Shown here one piece after another: positions 1-10,943 of a stretch of 64,000 nt of DNA. This DNA comes from Perkinsus olseni. Taxonomy: Eukaryota; Perkinsozoa; Perkinsida; Perkinsidae. The DNA lies in contig JABANP010000053.1 of assembly GCA_013115135.1 (NCBI GenBank), positions 124,001-188,000 of the forward strand. Reading direction: 5' to 3'. Within the stretch, counting starts at the first letter, position 1. Every line of letters begins with the position of its first letter. The notes under the pieces were generated by a model. The model was given only the letters and a program-made list of their open reading frames with translations. It was not told where the DNA came from and searched no databases. Position numbers and translations under genes: made by a program.

Positions 1-2692
1 CATACTTCGCGACAGAACTGAGAGCATCAGCGTCCTACCTGTCTTGGAAGCAGTACCGGAGGCAGTCGCGCTCGCCCCAGCCTCGTTCGAGGCACTGGCA
101 GGCGACGAGGGGAATCCTGCTCGGCGGGCCGCGACCCATACAGTAGGGGTAGCCAAACCATATCTGAACATAGTATGCATGCACTACGCGCACGCCCGGA
201 TGATCGATATCGGTTGTTACTTCTGTCCCCACCAGCCACCACACTCGAAGCTCCTTCGGGCATTACGGAAGGCTGCGGCAACTGCTGGCCACCGCCATAC
301 CGACTGCCCTAGGTTGACGTAGTCGCCTGATGAGAGACAGTAGCGGGAGCAGCAGGGGGAGGGGGTTAACGAGAAAGGCAGCCGACTAGCAGCTGTTCCG
401 AATAGAAGAAGAATAATACCACAAATCCGTATACTCATAGTCATCGCCACATGGATATATGCTTTTGGCGACATGCGCAATGAGCTCTATCTATCATAAA
501 TGACCCACAGGTTGATCCCCCTTTATTACCGTTAAGGGCGAGAGGGTCGAGGATGACCATCATGTCAGTAGCGAAGCGTGAGCTCAGTATCGGGTCCTCC
601 GACCTCTCACAGAAATGCGAGTGTGCCTCCGCCGCCACCGGCCGGATCGCCAGTCTACTCGCCGAGAATGACCGCATGCAAGTGCCTGTGAGAGTAGCGT
701 GAAAAGTGGTACTAGCGTTCGAGCGACCTACCATCAGACAGTATTAAATTAACTCTATCCCGGAATTGCCGGCTTGCTTCGACATAAGATTCCTCCACGC
801 TGGGGTCCTCCTCGCCACCATACCAATATAACATACTCAGCAATAGTTGACCCAAAGATACGTTGCGGTGAGAAGCATTATTACCATAGAATTGATTAAG
901 GAAAGATACTACCATGAGTACCTGATGGTGTGGTATGAGCACCGCAAGGAAGCCTAAAAACTCTCACCAAAGTGTAGCTGCTCATCCCACCGTCATAAGG
1001 GGTGACGAGGCCGTCACAGACCAAAACGTGTTTAATTACCAACACTAATGGCCGAAGGCAATCATAGTGTTGGCACAGCATCGCTACGTAAGCCGGACGT
1101 TTCGATACCTTGGACACACACAGCGTCATCGAGTCATCTCAGGAGTTCCCTTATTACCACTATGCGCTGGTCCCGTGACCGAGATTTGAATCTTCACCGA
1201 GGAATGCAGAGGACAGCACTCGGAGAATCCACCCTCACAAGTTGAACACCTGTGGCCCATATACGCTAATACCACACCATCCACAAATCCTACCATTTCT
1301 TCTCGCTCGCCGATTGGGATGGCCCTTTACACTGGAGAGTGAGTAGTGGTATCCGAGATGATGCGATGACCACAGGCGTGCTAACGAGGGTACCTGAGGA
1401 AGATAGCGGTCGCCATCATCCGGTGAGGTCCCCAGGTGGGTCGAGAAGATTTCCAACCGAGTCTGCCGCAGTCGAGCAGAGCTCGACAAGACCGCCCGTT
1501 CATCACGCTCAAGATCCGATCCAAACAGATTGAATGCCCGGTAAGCGCTCGTGCCACTTGAAAAGATTCGCGATTGATGGTATGGTGAGAGTGAACAATG
1601 AAAGCGCTCTTAGAGATAGCAGGAAAGCTACAATGGAGAGTCTAACCCGACCTCAGTGCGGGCTCCGATCGCTATTGTTTGTGACGTGTAAGAGCAGCAG
1701 CTGAGATCTTTTCGGCACGCTGCCAGCTATGATAATAGAAAGCCATTGCATCGGTCCGTGTAAGGAAGCTCGGAAAGTTGAGGAACGGCAGGCTGGCATG
1801 GAGAAGGATGCAAAGATATTTCATAGTGGACGTCGGCGACACCGCTTCGTTTCGGAACACTCTACGACAAGATGCTCCCCGCAGCGAGACAAACCCAGAA
1901 GTCCTCTCCCTGATGTCTCTTTCGCTATGAGCTCTGCTGTCGTTGGCCCTCACTTAGCATCATTCCTAGCGCATCCACGCCCTCCTGATCCTTCCCTCTT
2001 CTACCTTGTCCCAGTCTCCTCTCCAAGTGCTGCGCCACCAGATAGAGCAGCTTCAGTCGTTCCTCAGGAGTCGAGGGAGTCTCGTGATTCTGGGAGCCTC
2101 CACAAGCACTCGAGCTCACCTGTCGAAGGAACTGAATGAGACATCTTTGATTTTCCCATACGCCAGAATCGACCTAAGATACCGTCACATCTAGCGCACA
2201 GTCTGTGACGAAAAGTATGCCACATGCAAAAATGAGGACGCTATGCCACGTGGCAGCAGCTGTTTTTGTGATGTGAAGCAGCGACTCAGTCGTTCGTTGC
2301 TGCTCCCGCCGCTCGATAGCCGTTCTCACGTGAAAACCTTCTGCATCTAGCATAGCGGCTCAAGTTTTGCATCCAACATTTTGACTCCATAACCTATCTC
2401 GACGAAGAGGGTCGCATCGAAAGAAAACACAAGCACCTCCTCCCCAAAACCACCGCCTACCCTACGACACTCAACGTCACAGAAGGAAGCTGGATATGCC
2501 GTAACCTTCCTACTACCACCCTGTCACTCACCGAGCTGGGCGAGGAACCTCCGCCACCACCGCTCCCCCGAGGGTTGCGTCTCGTTGGTATCAACACGAA
2601 ATCTAGATCACTAGCCCAGGGAAGATGCAGGTTGTAAGCGTACCTGATGGTGGTGACGCACCGATGAGCTCCTCACCAGCTGAGCGTGAGAC
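1..2692. other. No confident gene
   Basis: I find no chain of exons with consistent phase here. Open frames are short and lack recognisable domains. The best candidate is a minus-strand segment at 1925-2119 with a protein-like stretch (EERLKLLYLVAQHLERRL) preceded by a possible splice acceptor (cgacag), but I could not attach a start or neighbouring exon. A weak B-box-like sequence lies near 1180 on the minus strand. Confidence 0.4.
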
Positions 2693-3954
2693 TTACGAGC
2701 CAAACACGATCGTCTTTATCCGGGAGTGGGGGAAATGATAGGGGTGGAAATTGCCAATCGCATGCTCGATCTGGAAGGCACGGAAATGATCCCAACCGCC
2801 CTCAATGATACCGATCCCACCTCGTTTGACAGAGTGATGCGCTTCAGGTTGTCACCGCTGATGCTGTAGGAGTCTACAAAGTGCATGAAGAGACCCACGT
2901 CAACTGTAACCTAAAGGATGGGGTCATACTCCGACCGCGCGCCACGAAATTATACCCGCGTTATTACCCTATCGGCCACACTATCAGTTCCAGCGCTCGC
3001 GATGCCGCGGAAGACTGCATCCACCTTCGCTGTTGGGGTTCCCTGAGATTCAGCGAAATCCTTGACCGCGCGCCACTTAATTGCCCACCTCATGGGGACT
3101 GGGGTCCTCGGATTGTGGAGTAGCATCTCCTTCGTGGACGGATCCCTTCCGCTCCTCAATGGAGGCAGCGTCACCATCCGTCACCACAGCCACGGACTGC
3201 TTCTCATCGGCGTGAGCAGAGGGAAGAGGGTCTACGATAAAGCCATCAAATCCCAAAGTTCGCCACCAAAGCCGATTGATCACCCAAAGCCAAAACCCGG
3301 CACGACCGTTGTTTTTTACCTCCGTCAGTTCGCCGTGCCGGAGACGACTCCGAAGCTTCATTACAACTTCCTCCTCTACTACTCGGTCGGCCCGATCTGA
3401 CCGGGAGAAACACTCGCCAAAGCCCGGCAGGAAGCACCCACGAGGCCTGAAATATCGTACCTGTTGCTGTTATTCGCGTCGCTAGCGGCGTCTTCCTGCC
3501 CGGTCGTCTGCTCGGCCTCCGAGCACGACTCCCTCATCGGTGACGGAGAACGGGACACAGACTTTTCCTTCGAGGATGGGGAAGAGTCATCCTTGTTTCC
3601 GATCCGGGCAGGAGCCGGGAGCATCCCCAATCGAACCTGAGCCGACGCCCAATGAGTATCCAGAGGTCGACCCGCGGAAGATATGAGGACCTTGATCGAC
3701 GCTTCAACCTCGGCACGATCTTCCTTTGTCAATTCCCTTCGCTCGTAGGTCGGCGTGTGAGACCCTGAAAGGTGCACTACGAAAGTGAACCCCAGCGAAC
3801 CCTAGCAGTACTCTGAAATCGGTGATTCCGATGGTGGTGGTGATGGTGATGGTGATACTGGTGCGACCGCCCGCCGCCGCCTTTCCGGTGCTGGTCCTTA
3901 GGGCTGAGCTCGGGCGTTGAGGAGCCTGCCAGACACTTCGTCTATACCACACAT
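2693..3954 (-). CDS. Hypothetical protein, 7 exons, about 257 aa
   Basis: The family is not recognised. Minus-strand exons join in phase: 3954-3948 (start, least sure), 3764-3461, 3396-3320, 3231-3089, 3042-2968, 2910-2821, 2770-2693. All introns are GT-AG; the short internal ones are 46, 50, 57 and 64 nt, which matches the rest of the window. The N-terminal third has an acidic/basic helix-like segment (RRELTKEDRAEVEASIKVL). The middle is Ser-rich and probably disordered (EKSVSRSPSPMRESCSEAE). The C-terminus looks folded (FMHFVDSYSISGDNLKRITL ... FHPYHFPHSR). The tiny first exon (7 coding bases) is inferred only because its phase fits. The first intron holds a GTGATG-type simple repeat near 3831-3856. 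Confidence 0.5.
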
Positions 3955-4498
3955 CCCCCAACTATTCCCTTCCGAACTAGCAACAACCGGTTTCCCCCCG
4001 CGGCCCTCTCAGGGTCTCCAAGGGCCGCCATCCGCCTCGAGCCCGTAAGGAGAGGCCTCAGCGTACTGCTACTGCCTCCAAGCTATCATCATCGTCTAAG
4101 CCATCGTCTCCCGTCTATTTTATAGTAGAAGTAAATCCCTACCCTTCCTACCACTGCGATCGTCACCTCGATGGGGACGGTTGGGTCGTCGGTGGACAGC
4201 GTTGCTGCTGCTTGTGCTGCTGCTGGCCTCGGTCGCAGCGGGAGGAGGGCCTCGGTGGCCGTGGTACGTACGCTGCCGCGGGATAGAAATTATGGACGAC
4301 GTATTAAATGAAATGCACTACGAGAATGGATGGGATCCAACTGCAACGATGACAAGAACAATTTTTGAGAATCGTGCTGACAAATTTGAGCGGAGCGAAG
4401 CTCATTTTGAAAATTTTGCATCGCGCGTCACCGGTAGCCGACGTCAAGTTTCTTTCCTGGAGAGATGACTGACAACAGCGTGAGCACTCAGATCGTCT

Positions 4499-7400
4499 AT
4501 GCCGCTTCAGGGCAAACCCCTTCAGGTCGAACCCGGCGCTTCGGACGAGGGGTCGAACGAGGTAGTAGAGGAGGTATCTTCGGCGGGGGCGGGCCTGGCT
4601 GACTGCGAGGAGGTTACGAAGTCACCTAAGGAAGGCAGGAAGGCGCCAAAGCCTACGTCAAAGTTGGTAGGGTCTGGTGCGTGGTGAATTGATGAGAGTG
4701 ACCGTCGGTCAGCCCCTGGCCCCGATGTTCCTGCCGCCACAAGAAAGGCGAGCTGCGATGAAGAAGAGGGCGGCCGAACTAGAGGCGGCCAAGGTGGTGG
4801 CGGTGGCGGAGATAAGTGCTAGTGATAAGCCTCGACGGGAGAGGAAGGCAAAGAAAGTAACTGGTAGTGGTCGTGGGGCCGGAGGAGGTCATTTCAGAGG
4901 TCGATGAAGGCGGAGGAAGAGGGACCGCGGGAGGGGAAGGACGAAGGCCCCTTGAAGGAAGGAGCGAAGGACTCCCTGGGAGATAAGGAGAATATAGTAG
5001 GGGTTGATGAGTTGGTGAAGAGGTGGTATTAAGAGGTAGTCATCTCAGAAGTCGATGAAGGCTGAGGATGAGGGGCCGCAGGAAAGGAAGCAGGAGGGTC
5101 CCTTGAGAGGAGCGAAGAAGGGCCCCTTGGCAGATAAGAGAAATATAGTAGGGGCTGATGAGTTGGTGAAGAGGTGGTATTAGAAGGTAGTCATTTCAGG
5201 AGTTGATGGAGGCGGAGGATGAGGGGCAGCGGGACGATAAGGAGGAGGATTCTTCGAAGGAAGGAGCGAAGAAGGACCCTCCTGGAGAGAAGAAAAATAT
5301 AGTACCGGATGACGAGTTGCGGGAAATGTGGTATCGGTTGTGTGCCAGCCTCTTGCTCCTATGTTCGCTCCAAAGAGCGAACGATTGCGCATCGCGGCAG
5401 AAAAGAAACGTGAAAGCGAAGCTGCAAGGAAGGAAGCAGAAGAGAAGGTCGGGCGGAGACGCCGGACCACGCGGGTGGGTTCTCTCGCGTGCCGTGAAAA
5501 TTCGATTTTTCTATCATTTTCGGCGTTGCGCTTAAGGTGTCGTACGTCTCCGATGACGCATCGGACGAGGACGATTCTCCCCCGCCTCCCCCCAGGCGGA
5601 GGAAGCAGGTCGGAGCTCGGGGTGTCCAGCCGTGGGTGACGTCAGGCTGCTTCAGGTGGCCCGAGCAAAGCCCAAGGCCCGCAAGAAGGCCCGGCCGGAG
5701 TCAGAGTCTGAGTATTCAGTCTCCGAGGAATCCACCGCGTCCAAGCCCCCACCCCCGCCCAAGGTGGTCTTGACTGAGTACAGCGCCGCCCCCTTGAAGG
5801 TGGCCGGCTGGGCCAAGTCCTCGGGCCCGGTCTTCGGCATCTTCTCTGGCCGCACTCAGGGTGAGCTGTTATACTTCATTACCGGAGTAGCGAATCTAGG
5901 GTCGACTCAAGGACCACCTACAAAATACGGTATCTAGGGTCGACCCTGGGATGATTCGGGAAATACGGTATCTAGGGTCGACCCTGGGACGATTCGGGAA
6001 ATATGATATCTAGGGTCGACCCTATGCTCCCACGTCGACTCACTCAATCACCCAATTGCTCTTTCAGCCTCTTCCCGGCCACCGCGGTCGGAAGCCCTAG
6101 TGGAGGTCAAGGGCGTCGAGCCGTCCCCCTTCTGCGGCTCTGTGAATTACGATGAGGACGAGGGCCCATCCGAGACTCTACTCTGGCCTAGACGGCCCAG
6201 CTGCTCTCTCCAGGAGGCGCCCGAGATGGCGACCGCTCACTCGTCGGCGGAGGTACAAACCTGGTAGAATCTTCATGGTCATTCTAGTAAACGACAGGTT
6301 GCAATTAAAACCCCCATACCGCCCCTCCCGGTCATCGGTGATGATGAGAGTGCAGACCCCTGCTCGGGCGAGCGGCAGCTGTCCTGGCCAGAGACGCGAC
6401 GAGTTGATATTAAAGAGGCCGTGGAAGCGATGATGGTCCCACGGGATGGTCGGCCGTGGTCCGCCCCACTCGAACCGCAAGATACTCATCAGTGGCTGGC
6501 AGCTCGGATTTCCCCGGGTACTGTGTTCCGTCTGATGCATGCTTGAACCTTGGATACTCCCTCAGATCGCAGGAGTGCGCATGATGACTGTAAACATTAC
6601 CATAAGAATTGGAATCGTCATCATCTCCTGCCGCCCTCGGCCCGCCACAAGCACGCCTTGGCAAAGTGGCTCAAGCTGTGGGTCAAACGGGCGGATACTG
6701 CACGCGATCGGCGTCTCATGGAAGCAGCGCCGGCACCGGCAGCAACGGGAGCACCGAAGCGCTTGCGCAAGGCTAGTGTGAGCCGGCACGTGTCCTCGCT
6801 GGGATTTGAACCAGGGACCTTTTCTCAGGAGGCTGCATCGGCGAGCACAAAGGCCGGCGGAGCACCAGAGTAGGACCGGGCCTCTATCCTATCTAGTAAC
6901 GGATGGACCGCGTCAGGGCCGATGAAGAGGGTTGGGTCCAAAAGAAGGGCAGCAGGGCGAGGACCACCGGCAGACGAGGGCTTAGACGTCGTAGGCGGGG
7001 CGGCGGCCTCTAGGGGTGGGCCAGTCTTCCTCATCCCAGAGATGTGCTACGGCTGCGATGGCTCTGTGCTGGTCTTCGAGCCGCCTAGCAGGAGCCGAGG
7101 GAAGAGGGGGCGGCATCAGTCGGACACCTCGGATGCTGAGGGGATTCTCAACGGCCCCACCTACACCCCTTTCGGCTGCAGCGTCGTCATCACTGGTGAC
7201 ACTGGCTCTGGCAAGACCAGCTTAGTCTACGCTGCTGCTCGAGAGGTACTGCCGGTCGTCGATGGGCTTTGCGCTTGCCTTCATAGGAGGTCCCGGGTTC
7301 AATACCGGGGTCTACCACTATTTCTATGCCCTCTTTTGTTCTCTGACTGCCATGCCATCCCGCAAGGCTTCACTACTGTTGTTGCTGTGGTTCTCTCAGG

Positions 7401-9438
7401 CAGGCGTAGCGGTGATTGAGCTATCAGTGGATTCCTGTCCCCCAGGCCACACAACGCAGGTCGGCCTCAGGATCGAGGAGGCCATCAAAAGCGGGTACCC
7501 TCACACTTGTCTGCTCCCTACCTTCAAGCCCCTTCAGCTCGGTCACAGTCCGCGGCAGCCAATCGAGCGTCGCCTCTTCCGCCTCGGCTGAGCTGCTACC
7601 TTCGCCGAGCTCCCCAGAGGAGTCCTCGACCACCACCGGTGTGCTGCAGCTGCTGCTGGTCGATGATGTGGATGCCATCATCGCCAATGATCGGAGGTAT
7701 CCCGCGCGTGTCTCTCCTCAGCCGTCGTCCATGGCCCCAGGGGTCCCGAGAGTACCGTCGGCTCGCTCTCGTTCGCTTCCTCTGTTATTGATAGCTGCTC
7801 GAGTCTTGTTCCGTACATCGCTCATCGCGGCTCACTCCATCCCAAACTCTCGGACGCCCTGTGTCGTGCTCTCTATCTCCTTCTTGCGCAGCACCCCTTC
7901 GACCAGGCAGGTGACAGCCACTATAGGGGTATAGCTGCGGGCTCAGTCACTGCCTGAACCCTGCTCTCTATTGGTCGCAGCATCTGCTACTGCTCTCCCT
8001 TTGCTCCCTAGTAGTCGACGGTTATGACATTCTGACCACACGGCCGGGCTCTCAATCACCCCTCCTGTGTCGCTCAGTTACGGGTCCCTCTTCGGGCAGC
8101 TGATAGCGGCTTCCCGTCGCCCAGTGGTCTTCACGGCGCGATCCGCGGATGAGCTTCCGAGGCAGCTCAGACCTCAGCCCATACGGCGTCGAGAAATCAT
8201 AGAATTCTGGGATGACTTGGACACATCCCCGTAAGTTCACAACCCCTCCTCCTCATCCACCTGCCATTTCCTGGCTTCAGCCTCCTCGTGCAGTCGAGTC
8301 CGCAGCAGCTGGCCATCCCTCGCCCGACCCATCAGGCGGTCATGGCCGTGGCCCTTCAGCTCGCCGAGGCGCTTCATGGCACGGGCCTTGACGTAGGGTG
8401 TGGTCGTTCTCTGAGCATCTCGCTTGCCCAGACGATCGGTATTGGGCTCATAAGCTATATAAGGACTGCGAGGGTTTGACCACTCTCGGGACTTGACAAA
8501 ACCCTTGGGGAATGCTCGGGACACACTCCGGACCAACCAACCGAGTATAGGAGCATCGGTAGTAGGCAATCTGCACCCACAACAAGCGTCACGCGCCTAC
8601 GTGCGCTAAGCTACGCGCCGCGCGTAGCGTAGCTCTCATGCGTGCAACCTTCGAGACTAAACCGATCGGAGCAGCGTTCGATGTGTATTGGTAGAATCCC
8701 ATTCCTCCATCCCCCGGCCAGCCTACGACGGCGCATCCTCTCTTTTCAGGCCTCCGCCCTGCCATCGCCCTCTAGCTGTACGGACTTCCGGCGGGCCGCT
8801 TTGGAAGTGGAAGCCGCTCGAAAAATCCCGGACCCCGCCGCCGACGCTGAAGGCGGCACCAGTACATTATTGTCTAGTTCACAACTACAGGAGCAGGAAC
8901 CGACCTTAGAGGACCTCTGCTCGCTGGCCCGGCTGCAGAGTGCCCTCGCTGTCGCTGCCACGCCGACAGGGCCTCAGCAACGGCAGGAGTCGGAGGTTGT
9001 CGAAGCACTGCGATGCCTAGGGGGGAATCTCAGAGTGCCAAATAGAGAATGTCAAGCTACTGTGATACCGTTAGCCATGCAAATGCTGGGCGAAAGAGAT
9101 GCCGCTGGGGCCACAACCACACGGCGGAGCACTCGGGAGAATGCGACTGAACTCTTCAAAATGTGATGCCTTTGGTGCTTCGCTCCGCCGGGATTATAGC
9201 CAACTTTAGGTGGACGGAAAGGCAACGCGTGCGGATGGGGCCGGCGGCCAATTTGAAGAGATGTATCGCGCAGGAGGCCATCGGGGTTCTGCTCGAACTT
9301 CGGGATCGGTACCCCGGCCTGGCCGTGCAAGACAGCAGTGCCGAGACCACCAGCAGTTGCCCTTCCGACACCGAAATGGAGACCGTCAATTCTCAGGCCA
9401 CCGCCGCCAATGATGACTACCCTCCTTCAGGGGACTGA
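4499..9438 (+). CDS. ATAD5/Elg1-like AAA+ ATPase (RFC-like clamp-loader/unloader subunit)
   Basis: ATAD5/Elg1 proteins form an alternative RFC complex that unloads PCNA from DNA in the nucleus. Supported exons: 4499-4666, 4713-4856, 4898-4996, 5049-5147, 5200-5301, 5349-5447, 5537-5608, 5656-5860, 6068-6252, 6298-6517, 6566-6777, about 6928-7245, 7400-7494, 7538-7696, 7741-7910, about 8057-8230, 8776 to about 9010, and further exons to 9438. The N-terminus is long, charged and probably disordered. An Elg1-type helix precedes the ATPase (HALAKWLKLWVKRAD). Walker A is GDTGSGKT (7195-7220), Walker B is LLLVDDVDAII, and sensor 1 fits SRRPVVFTA. A collar-like C-terminus (AIGVLLELRDRYPGLA) follows. 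Joins between 7911 and 8057 and after 9010 are unsure. If 8231 is not a donor, the frame stops at TAA 8232-8234. An RFC1/CTF18 relative is the alternative. Confidence 0.6.
4898..5301 (+). repeat. Tandem exon duplication, 151-bp period, three copies
   Basis: Three consecutive copies start at 4898, 5049 and 5200, exactly 151 bp apart. Each copy is one exon (99, 99 and 102 nt). Copies 1 and 2 are each followed by a 52-nt intron, and copy 3 by a related 47-nt intron. Exon lengths are multiples of three and the introns are phase 0, so the protein gains repeats of about 33 residues with a shared core (MKAEDEG ... NI). Donors are gtaggg or gtaccg; the acceptors before copies 1-3 are t-rich cag. Confidence 0.8.
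5892..6027 (+). repeat. Intronic minisatellite, 38-bp period
   Basis: Units starting at 5926, 5964 and 6002 (the last partial) plus a degenerate copy before them repeat with a 38-bp period. Each full unit contains the perfect 12-bp palindrome AGGGTCGACCCT. The array sits inside the 207-nt intron 5861-6067 of the ATAD5-like gene and explains why that intron is four times the usual length. Confidence 0.85.
6778..6880 (-). mobile_element. tRNA-derived SINE-like fragment in intron
   Basis: Read on the minus strand, the sequence around 6801-6813 matches a pol III B box (GGTTCAAATCC) flanked by a nearly palindromic T-arm (CTGG/CCAG), preceded by AGGTCCC. It lies in an intron of the ATAD5-like gene. 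The full element ends and A box are not clear. Confidence 0.45.
7255..7320 (+). mobile_element. tRNA-derived SINE-like fragment in intron
   Basis: The motif AGGTCCCGGGTTCAATACCGG (7288-7308) resembles a tRNA T-arm with B box GGTTCAATACC. It shares the AGGTCCC lead-in with the reverse copy at about 6800 and with 35215-35240. It occupies the 154-nt intron 7246-7399, three times the modal intron length. Confidence 0.45.
8237..8569 (-). CDS. Small basic protein, 110 aa, antisense within an intron
   Basis: A single-exon frame from ATG at 8569 to a stop at 8237. The N-terminus could be a mitochondrial presequence (basic and aromatic, few acids), and the rest is rich in Arg, Lys and Glu (KARAMKRLGELKGHGHDRL). 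I recognise no family. It lies wholly within intron 8231-8775 of the plus-strand ATAD5-like gene. If that gene instead ends at TAA 8232-8234, the two genes are convergent with 2 bp between stop codons. The residue pattern looks coding, but antisense coincidence is possible. Confidence 0.45.
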   Translation of the reverse strand: MPTTDAPILGWLVRSVSRAFPKGFVKSREWSNPRSPYIAYEPNTDRLGKRDAQRTTTPYVKARAMKRLGELKGHGHDRLMGRARDGQLLRTRLHEEAEARKWQVDEEEGL

Positions 9439-9538
9439 ATCTGCCAATGAATTTATGCACGTTTCGAATCATGGTTGTTGTTGCTAGTTTGAGTTGAAGT
9501 ACCGCAGAGGCTCCTTATGTGATAGGTTTGCTGCTAAC

Positions 9539-9823
9539 ATGTCGACTGGGCCGTCTGAGATGAAGCAGCCGGCCGACGGTAACCCATCTCGTCTAGCAGT
9601 TCCCCCACCTGTAATGTTTGGCACGAAGAGCCCCGGGACACAAGAGATTGATGACGAGCAAATCTACTGGCAGAGACGAGGACCGCGTTTTGCATTCCTT
9701 GCTCAGCTGAATGATACGGCGTCTCCGCGGCGAGGGCGATGCATTTTATTTTGGGTGGCTCTGGTCGCGGCCCTCCTCCTCGTGGTCGGCATTTCGATCC
9801 TTGTACACTTGTTTGCTAGTTGA
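9539..9823 (+). CDS. Small tail-anchored membrane protein, 94 aa
   Basis: A single exon with a good initiation context (aacATGtcg). The first 65 residues are hydrophilic with proline-rich stretches. The last 25 form one strong hydrophobic helix (FWVALVAALLLVVGISILVH) followed by five residues, so a C-terminal tail anchor facing the cytosol is likely. It has no signal peptide. The family is not recognised. It lies about 100 bp downstream of the ATAD5-like gene. Confidence 0.55.
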   Translation: MSTGPSEMKQPADGNPSRLAVPPPVMFGTKSPGTQEIDDEQIYWQRRGPRFAFLAQLNDTASPRRGRCILFWVALVAALLLVVGISILVHLFAS

Positions 9824-10943
9824 TCCTCGGGGACGGACGTCTAGCGACTCTAAGACTTTTAAGTCATCGTTGCCGTAGTGGGCCGCTTGTGGCGGCACTC
9901 GGACCTTTCTGGTATGCCGTTGATGGTGATAGGCAGCGAAGATTATGTCTACTCCCGAATGAGGGATCTCATTCTTTTCTCACATCATCTTCTGTCGCGT
10001 TACAGTACAGTCGGGATGAACGACTCTGTGCTTCACGACCGAGTAGCGTTAACATTCTTGAAGGGATTGCGATGTCGATGTTTTGCGAGTTGTGAATAGC
10101 CCCTCCGACGGTTGATGTGATTCTGCTCGTAAACAAAACGAAACTCCTGCTCATGCACACTAATTGAAGATGAGTGCACTGATACCGAAAGGCATAGCAG
10201 GGCCGAGCCTTCCTCTCGCGTCACTGTGAAGTCTCGAATGCTCAGCGAGTCCTGGCTCGATAAAACCATCATACCAGGGTCATGCCTCCACGATATTTAA
10301 AGTGTGTGTGTGAGTTTTAAGCCCAACGCCGAGAACCGGCTTAGTCAGACTAGCACCGATGTATCTTGTTTCAAGAGGGATGAGTTAAGAAGTGTTTATC
10401 GAGCACAGATAGTAGCGCTCAGGCAGCGGGTAGGACAGCTCCAAAACTATTAGAAGTCTATTGAAAGTAAACACACCGTGGCGTACTCCGAACACGAAGC
10501 AGGAAGATTGTGAGACACCGACATCAGGGCGTGTCCCGCTAGAGGCTGGTGGCGGTGATTCTCATAGCCTCGCCCTGTCGAGGGAGCGGAGTAACGTGCT
10601 GAGCGAGATACTCCTCCATCTGCTGGGCATAACCAGGATGCTGCGCTCGGTGCTTTCGGCAGGCCTCCTGCAGGCTTTCGACCCTGAATGGTGGGTGATG
10701 ACGATAGAATCGCTCATCACTCGGAAGTTGGTTCACCAAACGGAAGCAAGAGAGCGCAACCACCAATGACTTGCACTAGTTGGGCGAATTATCGCAAAAA
10801 AGGCGATTCGCGTATCGGTTTGGAGCACTCTGTTAGATGGGGATCTCACTAGCCCAGGAAGCGTAGTCCAAAACGAATGACAGGAGGGAACTGCTCGAGT
10901 GGTGTCGAGAAACGCCGCATCTGCCTTGGGCATTGGGGGATGC
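9824..10943. other. Intergenic, no secure gene
   Basis: Nothing is recognisable. A minus-strand segment at 10539-10766 reads like protein (FRVESLQEACRKHRAQHPGY) and could be a small gene, but the opposite strand is open over the same bases and I could not find matching splice sites. Confidence 0.3.

Noticed and set aside
1160..1260. tRNA gene on the minus strand near 1180
   Set aside because: Only a B-box-like core is present; the T-arm and acceptor stem do not pair.
4181..4468. Signal-peptide-like frame (LLLLVLLLASVAA)
   Set aside because: It would need a TTG start and the hydrophobic run comes from a GCT/CTG repeat; no exon partner fits.
4997..5348. Ultra-short introns of 20-27 nt (for example GTGGTATTAAGAGGTAGTCA...CAG)
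   Set aside because: Longer introns of 46-52 nt with better donors (gtaggg, gtaccg) keep the reading frame, whereas the tiny ones do not. The same held for candidates in the second KH gene and at 7697.
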